This document shows positions 18,801 through 27,799 of a stretch of DNA of 64,000 nucleotides, in pieces. A program made the position numbers and the translations under genes. Each line of letters begins with the position of its first letter. Within the stretch, counting starts at the first letter, position 1. Below the pieces are notes generated by a model. The model had not been told where the DNA came from, searched no databases, and saw only the letters and a list, made by a program, of their open reading frames with translations. Origin of the DNA: Nitrospira sp. (GTDB taxonomy: Bacteria > Nitrospirota > Nitrospiria > Nitrospirales > Nitrospiraceae); assembly GCA_020846195.1 (NCBI GenBank), contig JADLEJ010000009.1:1-64000 (forward strand), given 5' to 3'.

Positions 18801-19943
18801 ATGACCCCATTTTCTCCCAACGCCCTCTGCTTCGGTGAGGAGTTTCCCGCTGCCGGGGCTCCTTGCCTGGTCCAGATTGAAAGCGACGGGCTGACGGTAA
18901 CGTATGAGCCGGCAGTGTCGACTTCTCCATCTGAGCATGTGCTGTTTACGGGGCTGGCGGTGTCCGCAGGTGGGCTGGATTACGATCATCTCGTCTTGAA
19001 ATGGGGGGAGCAGGCCCAGGCCCGCACGTTGTATCTCAAGCACCCCGATCTCATTCGCGCATTCCGTGAAGCGGCGCCGGATCACTTGAGTCAACCGTTC
19101 GAGCAGGCGGCCGAACGCGTGCGGCAGGTGCGCCGCCGGCATCGCGCCACCTGGGGGACTGTCGCCGGTTCGATCCTGGCTGTAGCGCTGGGGCTGTGGT
19201 TCGGGGCCGATCTGTTGGTGGAGATGGCGGTGAGTCGAATGCCAGTCGAGTGGGAGCAGAAGCTCGGCGAAGCGGCCTACAAAGATTTTCTGAGCCATCA
19301 AGACGTGATGAAAGAGGGCCCTGCCGTCAAGGCGGTCGAAGAGATGACGCAGCGGTTGGTCGAACAGATTCCGGACAACCCCTACAAGTTTCAAGTGACC
19401 GTAGTGAAGAGCGATATCGTCAATGCGTTTGCGCTGCCGGGCGGCTATGTCGTCGTGTTTACCGGCTTGATGAAAAAGGCGGACAGCGGAGAAGAAGTGG
19501 CGGGAGTGTTGGGGCATGAGCTCAACCATGTGTTGCAGCGCCATGGGCTGGAGCGGATTGTGAAAAGTATGGGCGTGATGGCGGCGGTCGCGATCATCGT
19601 CGGCGATCAGCAGGGGCTCATCGGGTTAATGCGGCAGGTCGGAGTCGAATTGCTGACGCTGAAATTCGACCGCGCGCAGGAAACGGAAGCGGATCTCACG
19701 GGATTGCAGCTGGTCTATCGCGCCAAGATCGATCCCAACGGCATGATCACGTTCTTTCAGAAGCTTGCTGAAAAGGACGAGGGGCGTGTCGAGTGGCTTT
19801 CAACGCATCCGATGAGCAGCGCGCGGGCCGATCGGTTGAAGGCCGAACTGGCCGCATTGCCGAAGCGGACGCCGGAGCCCTTCACTTTCGAATGGAGTGC
19901 AGTGCAGGGTGTGCTTGGCGTTCAACCGGTGGCGACGCCCTAG
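18801..19943 (+). CDS. M48 family metallopeptidase, membrane-anchored
   Basis: ATG 18801 gives 380 residues; upstream in-frame codons run through the repeat element. The N-terminal 115 residues form a small domain that may bind ligand or membrane. One transmembrane helix (about 122-144) follows. The peptidase domain carries the zinc motif HELNH near residue 240 and the third ligand in QETEADLTGLQ near residue 296. M48 enzymes (HtpX, BepA, LoiP types) degrade or refold envelope proteins. The predicted topology places the catalytic domain in the periplasm. Confidence 0.85.
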   Translation: MTPFSPNALCFGEEFPAAGAPCLVQIESDGLTVTYEPAVSTSPSEHVLFTGLAVSAGGLDYDHLVLKWGEQAQARTLYLKHPDLIRAFREAAPDHLSQPFEQAAERVRQVRRRHRATWGTVAGSILAVALGLWFGADLLVEMAVSRMPVEWEQKLGEAAYKDFLSHQDVMKEGPAVKAVEEMTQRLVEQIPDNPYKFQVTVVKSDIVNAFALPGGYVVVFTGLMKKADSGEEVAGVLGHELNHVLQRHGLERIVKSMGVMAAVAIIVGDQQGLIGLMRQVGVELLTLKFDRAQETEADLTGLQLVYRAKIDPNGMITFFQKLAEKDEGRVEWLSTHPMSSARADRLKAELAALPKRTPEPFTFEWSAVQGVLGVQPVATP

Positions 19944-20064
19944 CGGATCGCTTCAGCGAAGGTCTTCCCGAATAGGCGGCATGAGCAGATTGCAGGCCAT
20001 GGAGCCTGCGTATAGAAAATTAATTAGATGGATTATTTGATCGAAGGTGTTTCCCACTGATTTG

Positions 20065-20093
20065 TTGACAATGTGCGCCGTGCTCACTATATT
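20065..20093 (+). promoter_or_regulatory. Strong sigma-70 promoter for the TRL gene
   Basis: Consensus TTGACA (20065-20070), a 17-bp spacer and TATATT (20088-20093) lie about 85 bp upstream of the ATG at 20178. This is the best consensus promoter in the window. Confidence 0.75.
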
Positions 20094-20177
20094 CCGCCGT
20101 AATCGACCTTAATAGTATGAGCGGTCATGGGCTGTTGCGTAGGCAAGGGGTCATTTCTTAACCGTGGGAGGAGCGTT

Positions 20178-20519
20178 ATGAAGAGAATGTTGTTGTCAGT
20201 CGGTGTGGTGGCGTTCGCGGCAATGGCGACCGGTTGCGCGGGTGTCGGCGGGCATACGCAGCCAGCGGCAGTAACTCCAACAGCGTGGATCTTTATGGAG
20301 ACCACCTCCGGCGGCATTCTCCATGAGAACGGCGTGACCCCGACGAAGGTCGGCAAGGCCTGCGGAACGAGCATTATGGGCATTGTCGCGACCGGCGATA
20401 CCACCGTCGAAGCGGCCATGAATTCCGGCGGCATCAAGAAAGCCGTGTATACGGAACAATACATTAAGAACATCATGGGATTCTTTGTCGAGGTGTGCAC
20501 CATCGTCAAGGGAAACTAG
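20178..20519 (+). CDS. TRL-like family lipoprotein
   Basis: The ATG at 20178 has GGAGGAG seven bases upstream and gives 113 residues. A signal peptide with a lipobox (AMATGC, cysteine near residue 20) is followed by the TRL family core, GVTPTKVGKACGTSIMGIV and GDTTVEAAMNSGGIKKA. TRL (tRNA-associated locus) proteins are small bacterial lipoproteins of unknown function. It is expressed alone, from a strong consensus promoter to an intrinsic terminator, suggesting an abundant product. Confidence 0.85.
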   Translation: MKRMLLSVGVVAFAAMATGCAGVGGHTQPAAVTPTAWIFMETTSGGILHENGVTPTKVGKACGTSIMGIVATGDTTVEAAMNSGGIKKAVYTEQYIKNIMGFFVEVCTIVKGN

Positions 20520-20560
20520 GCAGCGAAGATCGCAGGTCCCAGCTATATGGGAACCGGAAG

Positions 20561-20595
20561 AGCGGGGATGGCCATGGGCCATCTCCGCTTTTTTG
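20561..20595 (+). terminator. Intrinsic terminator after the TRL gene
   Basis: A 13-bp stem (20561-20573 with 20577-20589, one G-T pair) with a 3-nt loop is followed directly by a run of six T. It excludes start codons upstream of it for the following barrel gene. Confidence 0.85.
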
Positions 20596-20693
20596 TTTGC
20601 AAGGAGCCCAAGGCAGTGATGGCCAATGGCGCTGGCATTCAGCCTTGTCCACGGGGACTATTCTCTTGCTGCATTCGGCAGCGCCTGGCCACT

Positions 20694-21347
20694 ATGGCGC
20701 TGGCTGGAGTCAGGGCGGTGATCGGTGCGGTGCTCATCGGGGGGCTCATCATCCTGGCGCCATGGGAGAGAGAGTCCCGCACATGGGCTGCTGACTCGGC
20801 AGACATCTCTATCAGCACCGCCGTTGTCGGTGGCTTCCCGCAGATTCGCGACATGAGCCTTGGCGGGCGGAGTGTCAGCCGCGAGCATGTCGACAATGGG
20901 GTCGGAGCCGCGGTGAAAGTCAGCCTATTTCCCCAGTGGACCCAGCGAGCCCTGGGCATTGAGCTGGAGTATTTCGGCACCACAGGGAAAGTCTCCGCGG
21001 TGACGATGGCCAATGGCAGCGGCAAGGCAAGCTTGACGGTGCTCAACAGCATGGTCAATCTCGTGCTCAAGCAGCCAACGGGTCTGTTTCGCCCGTATGC
21101 CGGCGTTGGGATCGGCTACTCGGGAGGGATTTTGTACCGGGCGGATTTTCCGGACCGGGCGAATCGAGAGTTCGAATCGACTCCGGGACTGTCTTACCAG
21201 TTTATGGGCGGGCTCCAATGGCAAGTCGGCGCCCGCGCCTACCTGTTTGCGGAATATAAGCACCTCGTCACCGCGTTTCATTGGAAAGCGGTGTCCTTCG
21301 ACTATCGCGGCAATTATGCGCTGCTCGGTGTGGGCTGGACGTTTTAG
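20694..21347 (+). CDS. Outer-membrane beta-barrel protein
   Basis: From ATG 20694 it is 217 residues; ATG 20619 is an alternative. A signal peptide (cleavage near TWAADSA) is followed by alternating hydrophobic/polar strands: AVKVSLFPQWTQRALGIELEYFG, FRPYAGVGIGYSGG, YLFAEYKHLV, and a terminal ALLGVGWTF ending in phenylalanine. This is an OmpW/OmpA-like eight-stranded barrel of the outer-membrane protein beta-barrel type. The ligand is unknown. It lies downstream of the TRL terminator, so it needs its own promoter, which I could not identify. Confidence 0.75.
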   Translation: MALAGVRAVIGAVLIGGLIILAPWERESRTWAADSADISISTAVVGGFPQIRDMSLGGRSVSREHVDNGVGAAVKVSLFPQWTQRALGIELEYFGTTGKVSAVTMANGSGKASLTVLNSMVNLVLKQPTGLFRPYAGVGIGYSGGILYRADFPDRANREFESTPGLSYQFMGGLQWQVGARAYLFAEYKHLVTAFHWKAVSFDYRGNYALLGVGWTF

Positions 21348-21463
21348 TTAGAGCGCAGTGGCGCCATGGGAGTATTCGCCTTGATGGATGCTCCAAGCCT
21401 CACGCGTTGTCCGAACGCCGCCGGTGCGTCTGTTTCAGTCGCGTAAATTTGGATGGAAATCGC

Positions 21464-21494
21464 TTGCCGCATTAGCCGCAAGGTGCGCTATAAT
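21464..21494 (+). promoter_or_regulatory. Putative promoter for the DUF3015 gene
   Basis: A perfect -10 TATAAT (21489-21494) lies 53 bp upstream of the ATG at 21548. The best -35 is TTGCCG (21464-21469), with a long 19-bp spacer, so the -35 assignment is uncertain. Confidence 0.5.
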
Positions 21495-21547
21495 CGGGCG
21501 GTCATCTCGTTCCATCGTACTCACTATCATTACATGGAGGAGGGTGT

Positions 21548-22063
21548 ATGAAAAAAGCAGTAATGCTTGCAGTCGTTGGAGTATTCATGGCCATGCAAGG
21601 CGGCCTTGTCATGGCGGCAGAAGGCAACCCAGATACGGGACCTGGTTGCGGTCTCGGCAAGCTGGCGTTCCAGAATTATCCGCACCAGAAGACGATCGGT
21701 ATTCAAACGTTGGAAGCGACGACGAACGGGTTGATGGGCAACCAGACCTTTGGAATCAGCAGCGGAACGTCGGGCTGCACCAACGACGGCAAGTTCTGGG
21801 CGCAAGAGAAGGTGAACGTGTTTGCCGCGCTGAACTTCGACAATTTGGCGCAGGATATGGCTCAGGGGCAGGGCGAGCACCTGGCTTCCTTGGCGACGTT
21901 GATGGGGATTCCGGCGGCACAGCAGCCGGCGTTCTTCGCGATGACCCAAGAAAAGTACGCCTCGCTCATGGCCGCTGGGGAGACCTCCCCTGTTGCGCTC
22001 GTAAAGGCCTTGAATGACGCCGTGGCCACGCATCCGATGCTGGCCAAAGTGTCGGCCAAGTAA
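21548..22063 (+). CDS. DUF3015 family exported protein
   Basis: GGAGGAGGGTGT precedes the ATG. The 171-residue protein has a signal peptide (about 1-23, cleavage after VMAA). The DUF3015 core follows: PGCGLGKLAFQ, SSGTSGCTNDGKF and FAALNFDNLAQDMAQGQGEHL. Three cysteines (in GCG and GC) may form a disulfide. The function of this periplasmic family is unknown. The DUF4105 gene follows after 11 bp, so the two are probably co-transcribed. Confidence 0.9.
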   Translation: MKKAVMLAVVGVFMAMQGGLVMAAEGNPDTGPGCGLGKLAFQNYPHQKTIGIQTLEATTNGLMGNQTFGISSGTSGCTNDGKFWAQEKVNVFAALNFDNLAQDMAQGQGEHLASLATLMGIPAAQQPAFFAMTQEKYASLMAAGETSPVALVKALNDAVATHPMLAKVSAK

Positions 22064-22074
22064 TTGTTGCGTCC

Positions 22075-24027
22075 GTGGGGTTCTGGTTGCAACGACTGGG
22101 ACCCCACGGCATTTTAAGAATCCTTCCGGTCCTTCTCCTTCTCGTTCTTCTTTCTAGTCTCTTTCCGCCACAAGGGTTGAGCAGTCCTCTCGGCGATCAA
22201 TCGTATCCGAATGAACTGGTGCATCGGGCAACGATGCTGCGCCTTGCCGACGAACGCGAGTGGCAAGTGCTGCTTCATTACCGGCGGACGTGGCTTGGCG
22301 GCGTCGAGAGCATGCAGGACGACCCGGGGTTTTTCCTGGACCCTCAAGGGAAGACCGATCCGCAGGCAGAATTAGCCGCCACATTACGCCAGTTCTTTTC
22401 AGACGATCTTGTCGGACGCTCCAAGCAACCGGCGCAATGCGCGTTCGTGGCCCGCTATCACTGGCTGAAGGAGCGGCTTCAATTCGACGACACACGCCTG
22501 CCGCCATTGCCCTGTGAGCGATTCACGCAATGGTTCGATGAATTCAATGCTGAGGCGATCAGTCTGATCTTCCCGACGGGATTCATGAACAATCCCTCTT
22601 CCATGTTCGGGCATACGTTTCTTCGCGTGGACGGGAAGGACCAAACTCCGCAGACAAGAATTTTGGCGTACACCATCAACTATGCGGCACAGCTTCCGCC
22701 TGGTGCAGGCATCGAGTATGCCGTAAAAGGTCTCGTCGGATCCTACCCAGGCTATTTCTCTACGATTCCGTATTACCTCAAGGTGCAGGAATATCGGGAT
22801 ATCGACAATCGGGATATTTGGGAATATCGGTTGAATCTGACCGACCGGCAGGTCGCTCGCCTCTTGATGCACACCTGGGAATTGGGGAATGCCTATTTCG
22901 ACTATTATTTCTTCGGTGAAAACTGCGCCTATCACATCTTGTCCCTGATCGAAGCCGCGGAGCCATCGGTCCACCTGCTCGATGCATTTCCGGCCTACAC
23001 GATTCCTGTCGACACGGTCCGGCGGTTGCGGGAATCGGGTCTTGTCGGGGACGTGATCTCCAGACCCTCCCGCAGCACGCTTGTCCGTCGCAAGCGGGCG
23101 TCGATGACCGGCGATGAGCGAGAGTGGCTCGACCGCTTGATCAGGAACCCCGCGGGGTTGAAAGAGGATGGGTTTCAAACGCTGCAACTCGACCGGCAAG
23201 CGTTTATTTTGGAGACCGCCTCGGATTACCTGCTGCAGCACAGCGCGGGGGCAGGGGAGGAGGGGGCTCCGTATCGCGAGAAAAACCGGAGCGTTCTCCG
23301 AGCCAGAAGCGAAATAAAAGCCGCTCCATCGGATCTCCCTATTCTGCCATACGTCAAACAGCCGGACCTCGGCCACGGGACCAGCCGGCTGGGTGTCGGG
23401 GCTGGGTGGAGAAACCAGAGAGCCTTTGAAGAAGTGAGTTTTCGTGGCGCGTACCATGATCTGCTCGATCCCGAGCCTGGATATACCCCGAACGCGCAGA
23501 TCGAGATCGTGTCGGTCGGAGTGCGCCACTATCACGATCAATCTCAGGCCCGCGTCGAGCGGTTCGGACTCGTCAACATTACCTCCCTCGCGCCGATCGA
23601 TGCGCTTTCGCAGGCGCCTTCCTGGAAAGTGAATATCGGCATGAACACGATCCGGCACCGCGGCTGCCAGCTGTGCAGCAACGGCGTCGCCAGCGGCGGC
23701 ATCGGGGGAGCGGTTGAATCGCAGCTGCTGAAACGCGAGGTCTATTTTGCGTTTGCCGAAGCGGAGGCCAATTACAGTAAGGCCTATGACGAGCGGCACC
23801 GGGTCGGCGGCGGCGGGACCATGGGAATGCTGGCGGACTTGACCGACCGGTGGAAGCTGATGTTGTCGGGCTCCTATCTTCGCTACGCACTGGGCGACAA
23901 GTCGGAGGATATCCGCTGGTTTGCCGGGTCGCGCTACACCCTGAGCCAAAATTGGGCGGTGCGCGTCGAATACAACCATCGGGATCGGGATAACGATGTG
24001 GTGTTATCGATCCACGCCTTCTTTTGA
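22075..24027 (+). CDS. DUF4105 protein with C-terminal barrel-like region
   Basis: From GTG 22075 the product is 650 residues. A signal peptide (about 12-38) leads into a helical N-terminal region (to about 165). The DUF4105 domain follows, with SLIFPTGFMNNPSSMFGHTFLRVD near residue 165 and FGENCAYHILSLIEAAEP near residue 280. The His of FGHT and the Cys of ENCAYH are the conserved papain-like candidate residues. Residues 400-650 alternate like outer-membrane strands and end in SIHAFF, a terminal phenylalanine. DUF3015 and DUF4105 genes are often paired, which suggests a joint envelope function. Confidence 0.85.
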   Translation: MGFWLQRLGPHGILRILPVLLLLVLLSSLFPPQGLSSPLGDQSYPNELVHRATMLRLADEREWQVLLHYRRTWLGGVESMQDDPGFFLDPQGKTDPQAELAATLRQFFSDDLVGRSKQPAQCAFVARYHWLKERLQFDDTRLPPLPCERFTQWFDEFNAEAISLIFPTGFMNNPSSMFGHTFLRVDGKDQTPQTRILAYTINYAAQLPPGAGIEYAVKGLVGSYPGYFSTIPYYLKVQEYRDIDNRDIWEYRLNLTDRQVARLLMHTWELGNAYFDYYFFGENCAYHILSLIEAAEPSVHLLDAFPAYTIPVDTVRRLRESGLVGDVISRPSRSTLVRRKRASMTGDEREWLDRLIRNPAGLKEDGFQTLQLDRQAFILETASDYLLQHSAGAGEEGAPYREKNRSVLRARSEIKAAPSDLPILPYVKQPDLGHGTSRLGVGAGWRNQRAFEEVSFRGAYHDLLDPEPGYTPNAQIEIVSVGVRHYHDQSQARVERFGLVNITSLAPIDALSQAPSWKVNIGMNTIRHRGCQLCSNGVASGGIGGAVESQLLKREVYFAFAEAEANYSKAYDERHRVGGGGTMGMLADLTDRWKLMLSGSYLRYALGDKSEDIRWFAGSRYTLSQNWAVRVEYNHRDRDNDVVLSIHAFF

Positions 24028-24106
24028 GGCGGGTAGTCGCCTTCCTCTTGCCCACCCGAAACAGTCCTGCTACAAGAATATTCGATAGAAGGACCACAGG
24101 CCCGTT

Positions 24107-24910
24107 ATGACTTCTACGATAGAGCCACAGGGTGAGCAGTCCGTTGCCTGCGTGCCCATGGTGCCGGTGGCGCCGCATCCGCCGTTGCGCCGGTACTATG
24201 CCGAAGATGCCGAGCGGCAAGTGTTTTTGAACGAGCTGTTCGATCGCACGGCCTATCAGTATCGCAATATCGACAAGGCGACCGGATTCGGATCCGGCCT
24301 GTGGTACCGGGCCAAGGCGCTGCGTGAAGCCGGGCTCAAGCCAGGCATGCGGGTGCTGGATGTCGCCTGCGGACCAGGGCTGGTCTCGCAATGCGCGCGC
24401 GACATCGTCGGCCCTTCCGGTTCGGTGATCGGGCTCGATCCCAGTCTCGGCATGTTGCGCGAGGCGCAAAAAGGGCCCTGTCGGAAATTCGTGCGAGGCA
24501 TCGGCGAGCAATTGCCGTTTCCCGACCGGACCTTCGACTTTTTGAGCATGGGGTACGCCCTCCGGCATGTTTCCGATCTCGCGACGGCGTTTTCAGAGTA
24601 TCGCCGGGTGCTCAAGCCAGGCGGGATCGTGCTGCTCTTGGACATCTGCCGCCCCCGGTCGCCGCTCTTGCTGTCGCTGTCCCGGTTCTATATTAAAACC
24701 GTGATGGGCATGGTCTTCGCCGCATCGACAGGCAGCCGCGACATGAAAACGCTGATGGAATACTGGTGGGACACCACCGAATATTGCGTGCCGCCGGAGA
24801 CGATCCTCAGCGCGCTGGACGCAGCGGGGCTCGCCGACGGTTCGTTGCACGAAATCTTCAATGGTCTCTTGCGCGACTATCGCGCCGTGAAAGTTGAGAA
24901 GAGTATATGA
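24107..24910 (+). CDS. UbiE/COQ5-type SAM methyltransferase of the aryl-polyene operon
   Basis: This 267-residue class I methyltransferase has motif I VLDVACGPGLVS near residue 80, the acidic loop VIGLDPS, and EYRRVLKPGGIVLLLDI near residue 170, like UbiE. As the first gene of the polyene operon (4-bp overlap with the ACP gene) it most likely O- or C-methylates the aryl head group. APE clusters and xanthomonadin commonly carry such a methyltransferase. A role in quinone synthesis is the alternative, but no other quinone gene is nearby. Confidence 0.75.
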   Translation: MTSTIEPQGEQSVACVPMVPVAPHPPLRRYYAEDAERQVFLNELFDRTAYQYRNIDKATGFGSGLWYRAKALREAGLKPGMRVLDVACGPGLVSQCARDIVGPSGSVIGLDPSLGMLREAQKGPCRKFVRGIGEQLPFPDRTFDFLSMGYALRHVSDLATAFSEYRRVLKPGGIVLLLDICRPRSPLLLSLSRFYIKTVMGMVFAASTGSRDMKTLMEYWWDTTEYCVPPETILSALDAAGLADGSLHEIFNGLLRDYRAVKVEKSI

Positions 24911-25179
24911 CAGATTCCGCCGCCTCTCCCCTGGAGCCAGCCATCGCGAATTTGATCGTGCAGACCCTCAAGCTGAAGGTCGATCCGTCGGCGATCGATC
25001 CCACGCAGGCCTTGTTCGGCGACGGGCTTGGGCTGGATTCCATCGATGCGCTGGAACTCTCGCTGGCCATTTCCCAAACCTACGGCTATCAGCTCAAGTC
25101 GAGCGATCCGGAGATCAAGGCGGTCTTTTCCTCCCTGCGCGCGCTCTCGACAGCCATCGAGAAGAATCGTACGAAGTGA
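24907..25179 (+). CDS. Acyl carrier protein
   Basis: This 90-residue ACP has the phosphopantetheine site GLGLDSIDALELSLAI, with the modified serine at residue 45. It overlaps the methyltransferase gene by 4 bp. Within the cluster it would carry the aryl starter and the growing polyene. Characterised APE clusters have two ACPs, but only this one is visible here. No phosphopantetheinyl transferase lies in the window, so a genomic one must serve. Confidence 0.9.
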   Translation: MTDSAASPLEPAIANLIVQTLKLKVDPSAIDPTQALFGDGLGLDSIDALELSLAISQTYGYQLKSSDPEIKAVFSSLRALSTAIEKNRTK

Positions 25180-25192
25180 ATCGTATGGTGTT

Positions 25193-26557
25193 ATGCCAGA
25201 CGCGCCACTGATCGGCCCATACAGTCCTGACGGCATCCTGGCCTGGGAAGCCGATGGTCCGCGCACCGCCCGTCAATTCCTGTCCGATGTCTCCCGCCTG
25301 GCCGATTCGTTACCCGACCGCCCCGCCGTTCTCAATCTATTGTCCAGCCGGTATGAGTTCCTTGTCGGATTCGCGGCGGCGCTGCTGCGAGGGCAGTTGA
25401 CCTTGCTGCCGCAGAGCCGGGCGCTCCAGACATTGCGCCGGATTGCCGGCGACTATCGCGAGAGCTATTGCCTGACGAATCGGGATGAGCCAGTCGAGGG
25501 GATCGAATCTGTGGCCCTGCAGCGGCATGGCAGTCTCGCGGGATGGCCGAAGCGGATTCCGCAGATCCCGCTCGACCAAGTCGCGGCGGTCGCCTTTACC
25601 TCGGGCAGCACCGGCCAGCCGATGCCGAACAAAAAAACCTGGGGCGCGTTGACGGCCGTCGCCTGGGCGACGGGAGCCAGACTGGGCCTGAAGGCCAGCG
25701 CGCCTGCTTCGGTGGTGGCCACGGTGCCGCATCAGCATATGTTCGGGCTGGAAGCTTCGGTGATGCTGCCGATTATGCACGGCTGGGTCATGCATGCCGG
25801 GCGGCCGCTGTTTCCTGCCGATATTCGTGACGCTCTGGCCGATGTGGAGGGCGCGCGCATCCTCGTGACGACCCCGCTGCATCTCAGAGCTTGTGTGACC
25901 GAAGGTCTGCGTGTGCCGCCAGTCGGATTGATCCTCTCCGCGACCGCGCCGCTGCCTCGAAGTCTGGCGCAGGAAGCCGAGCGGCATTTCCAGACCGAGG
26001 TGCATGAAATTTTCGGGTTCGCCGAAGCGGGCAGTGTGGCTGAACGGCGAACGGTCGCCGGCGATCACTGGCGGTTGCTCGATGGCGTGCGCCTCGTGCG
26101 AGATCAGCAGGACCAGCAAGATCTGCAAGGTCGGATGGCATGGAAGGCGCAAGCGAGCTATTTGCCAGCGGCGATTCGCGTGCCGGACCGAATCGTGGTC
26201 GAGGCTGACGGCCGGTTTATCGTGCATGGGCGGGAAGCCGACCAGGTCAATATCGCAGGCCATCGGGTTTCGCTCGGGGATCTGAATCAGAAACTGCTGG
26301 CGATCGACGGCGTGCAAGACGGAGTCTTTTTTCTGCCCGATGAAGGCGCTGAGTTTGTAACCAGGCTGATCGCCTGCGTTGTGGCGCCGGGGAAAACCGT
26401 GGAGGACATTCAGCAGGCCTTGCGGACGCGCATCGATCCCGTGTTTCTTCCTCGTCCGCTTCTGCTCGTCCCGCGGCTGCCTCGCAACGAGACAGGGAAG
26501 TTGCCGCGCGAGGCGTTGCTGAAACTCGCCGAGCCGCATGGCCAAGGAGAAGGCTAA
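25193..26557 (+). CDS. AMP-dependent ligase (aryl-ACP ligase candidate)
   Basis: ATG 25193 gives 454 residues, short for the ANL superfamily. The P-loop VAFTSGSTGQPMPNKKTW lies near residues 133-150, EIFGFAEAGSVA near residue 275, and the C-terminal catalytic lysine in LPRNETGKLPREAL near residue 440. It starts 13 bp after the ACP gene. By analogy with ApeH and XanA2, it should adenylate the hydroxybenzoate made by the chorismatase (36215-37267) and load it on the ACP. Confidence 0.85.
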   Translation: MPDAPLIGPYSPDGILAWEADGPRTARQFLSDVSRLADSLPDRPAVLNLLSSRYEFLVGFAAALLRGQLTLLPQSRALQTLRRIAGDYRESYCLTNRDEPVEGIESVALQRHGSLAGWPKRIPQIPLDQVAAVAFTSGSTGQPMPNKKTWGALTAVAWATGARLGLKASAPASVVATVPHQHMFGLEASVMLPIMHGWVMHAGRPLFPADIRDALADVEGARILVTTPLHLRACVTEGLRVPPVGLILSATAPLPRSLAQEAERHFQTEVHEIFGFAEAGSVAERRTVAGDHWRLLDGVRLVRDQQDQQDLQGRMAWKAQASYLPAAIRVPDRIVVEADGRFIVHGREADQVNIAGHRVSLGDLNQKLLAIDGVQDGVFFLPDEGAEFVTRLIACVVAPGKTVEDIQQALRTRIDPVFLPRPLLLVPRLPRNETGKLPREALLKLAEPHGQGEG

Positions 26558-26579
26558 CGGTAATGAAGAAGAGTGCCGC

Positions 26580-26906
26580 ATGACGCATGAGCGTGTCGTC
26601 TCGATCAGTTCGGATCATCCGGCTCTGCCCGGCCACTTTCCCGGACATCCAGTCGTGCCCGGCGTGCTTGTGATGGACGAAGTCATCGAGACATTGCGGG
26701 AACAATACGGGCGGGGGATTGTCGTCACCGGGCTGCCCTCGGTCAAACTGTCGTCCCCGCTGTTGCCGGGTGAACGGCTGACAATCGGCATCGCGCCGGA
26801 GGGTGACGATACCGTGATCTTTACCTGCCGGGTTGATCGGCGGATCGTGGCAACCGGGTCGATCCGGTTTCGATCCTTGACAGAGAGCCGGACCATCGCG
26901 CGATGA
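26580..26906 (+). CDS. Hotdog-fold dehydratase (FabZ/ApeI-like)
   Basis: ATG 26580 gives 108 residues; ATG 26538, inside the ligase gene, is an alternative. The hotdog motif HPALPGHFPGHPVVPGVLVMDE near residues 12-33 contains the catalytic histidine and the G-H-F-P-G-x-P-x-x-P-G pattern of FabZ/FabA-type 3-hydroxyacyl-ACP dehydratases. It would form the trans double bond in each polyene extension cycle together with the second dehydratase at 32719. The size matches ApeI. It overlaps the acyltransferase gene by 4 bp. Confidence 0.8.
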   Translation: MTHERVVSISSDHPALPGHFPGHPVVPGVLVMDEVIETLREQYGRGIVVTGLPSVKLSSPLLPGERLTIGIAPEGDDTVIFTCRVDRRIVATGSIRFRSLTESRTIAR

Positions 26907-27799
26907 GCCTCGCTTGGAAACAGCAACAGGAGCGCGGCAGCCGCCCGGCGATTCGTCTCATGGCCTGGGTGGCGCAGGCGCTGGGAAGGCCGGCCGCCCG
27001 GCTGTTGCTCTATCCGATTTGCCTCTACTATCTCTGCGCGTCGCGGCAGGCGAACGGCGCGCTGCGCCGGTATTACGAACGGCTTCAGGGCCAGGCCGCA
27101 GGCTGGCCGGCATTGTTTCGTCATTATCGCTCGTTTGCCTCGACCATTCTCGACCGGGTGTATTGCCTGCGGGGCCGGTTCGATCTGTTCGATATCCGCA
27201 TGCACGGGCTTGAGGCGCTCGATGCGGCCTTGGCGAAAGGGCGGGGTTGTCTTCTCTTGGGGTCGCATCTCGGCAGTTTTGAAGTCGTGCGAGCGGTCGG
27301 GCTGTCGCGCCAGCAGATTGCCGTGAAGGTGTTGATGGACGAGCAGAATGCGCCGATGATTCGCGCGCTCATTCAGGAGCTGAATCCCGCCGTCGCTGAA
27401 ACAGTGATTCAAGTCGGCGGGGTGGACACGATGCTGCAAGTCCAGGAATGTCTGGCTCGCGGCGGGGTCGTCGGCATGATGGGCGACCGGCTGATGGCGA
27501 ACGATCAATCGGTGGGCTGTGAGTTTCTCGGCGGCAAGGCGGCATTTCCGAGCGGATCGGTGAGGCTGGCGCATGCCGTGCGCGCGCCGGTGGTCCTTTT
27601 TTTCGGGCTCTACCGGGGCGGCAACCGGTACGATGTCTATTTAGAATTGCTGAGCGAGTCCATTCAATTGTCTTCCGAGCATCGGCAGGACGATGTGCGG
27701 CACTGGACGCAACATTACGCGGACCGGCTGGCCTATTACAGCCGCGAAGCCCCGGATAACTGGTTTAACTTCTATGATTTTTGGCAGGCTTCTTCATAA
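26903..27799 (+). CDS. LpxL/HtrB-type lysophospholipid acyltransferase
   Basis: This 298-residue protein belongs to the LPLAT superfamily of lipid A/phospholipid acyltransferases. The catalytic H-x4-E/D motif is seen as LLLGSHLGSFEVVRA near residue 118. An N-terminal hydrophobic region (about 30-50) anchors it to the inner membrane. In aryl-polyene clusters this enzyme is thought to transfer the polyene to a glycerol- or sugar-lipid carrier. It overlaps the LolA-like gene by 26 bp. Confidence 0.85.
   Translation: MSLAWKQQQERGSRPAIRLMAWVAQALGRPAARLLLYPICLYYLCASRQANGALRRYYERLQGQAAGWPALFRHYRSFASTILDRVYCLRGRFDLFDIRMHGLEALDAALAKGRGCLLLGSHLGSFEVVRAVGLSRQQIAVKVLMDEQNAPMIRALIQELNPAVAETVIQVGGVDTMLQVQECLARGGVVGMMGDRLMANDQSVGCEFLGGKAAFPSGSVRLAHAVRAPVVLFFGLYRGGNRYDVYLELLSESIQLSSEHRQDDVRHWTQHYADRLAYYSREAPDNWFNFYDFWQASS

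Noticed and set aside
22399..23979. 526-codon frame on the minus strand opposite the DUF4105 gene
   Set aside because: It is a GC-driven antisense shadow: no motif, no ribosome-binding site, and the plus-strand protein has clear family signatures.
24107..24910. Assignment as the ubiquinone/menaquinone methyltransferase ubiE
   Set aside because: Motifs fit UbiE, but the 4-bp overlap with the polyene ACP gene and lack of quinone genes make a pigment role more likely.
25337..26581. 414-codon minus-strand frame opposite the AMP-ligase
   Set aside because: Antisense shadow of a gene with complete ANL motifs and operon overlaps.
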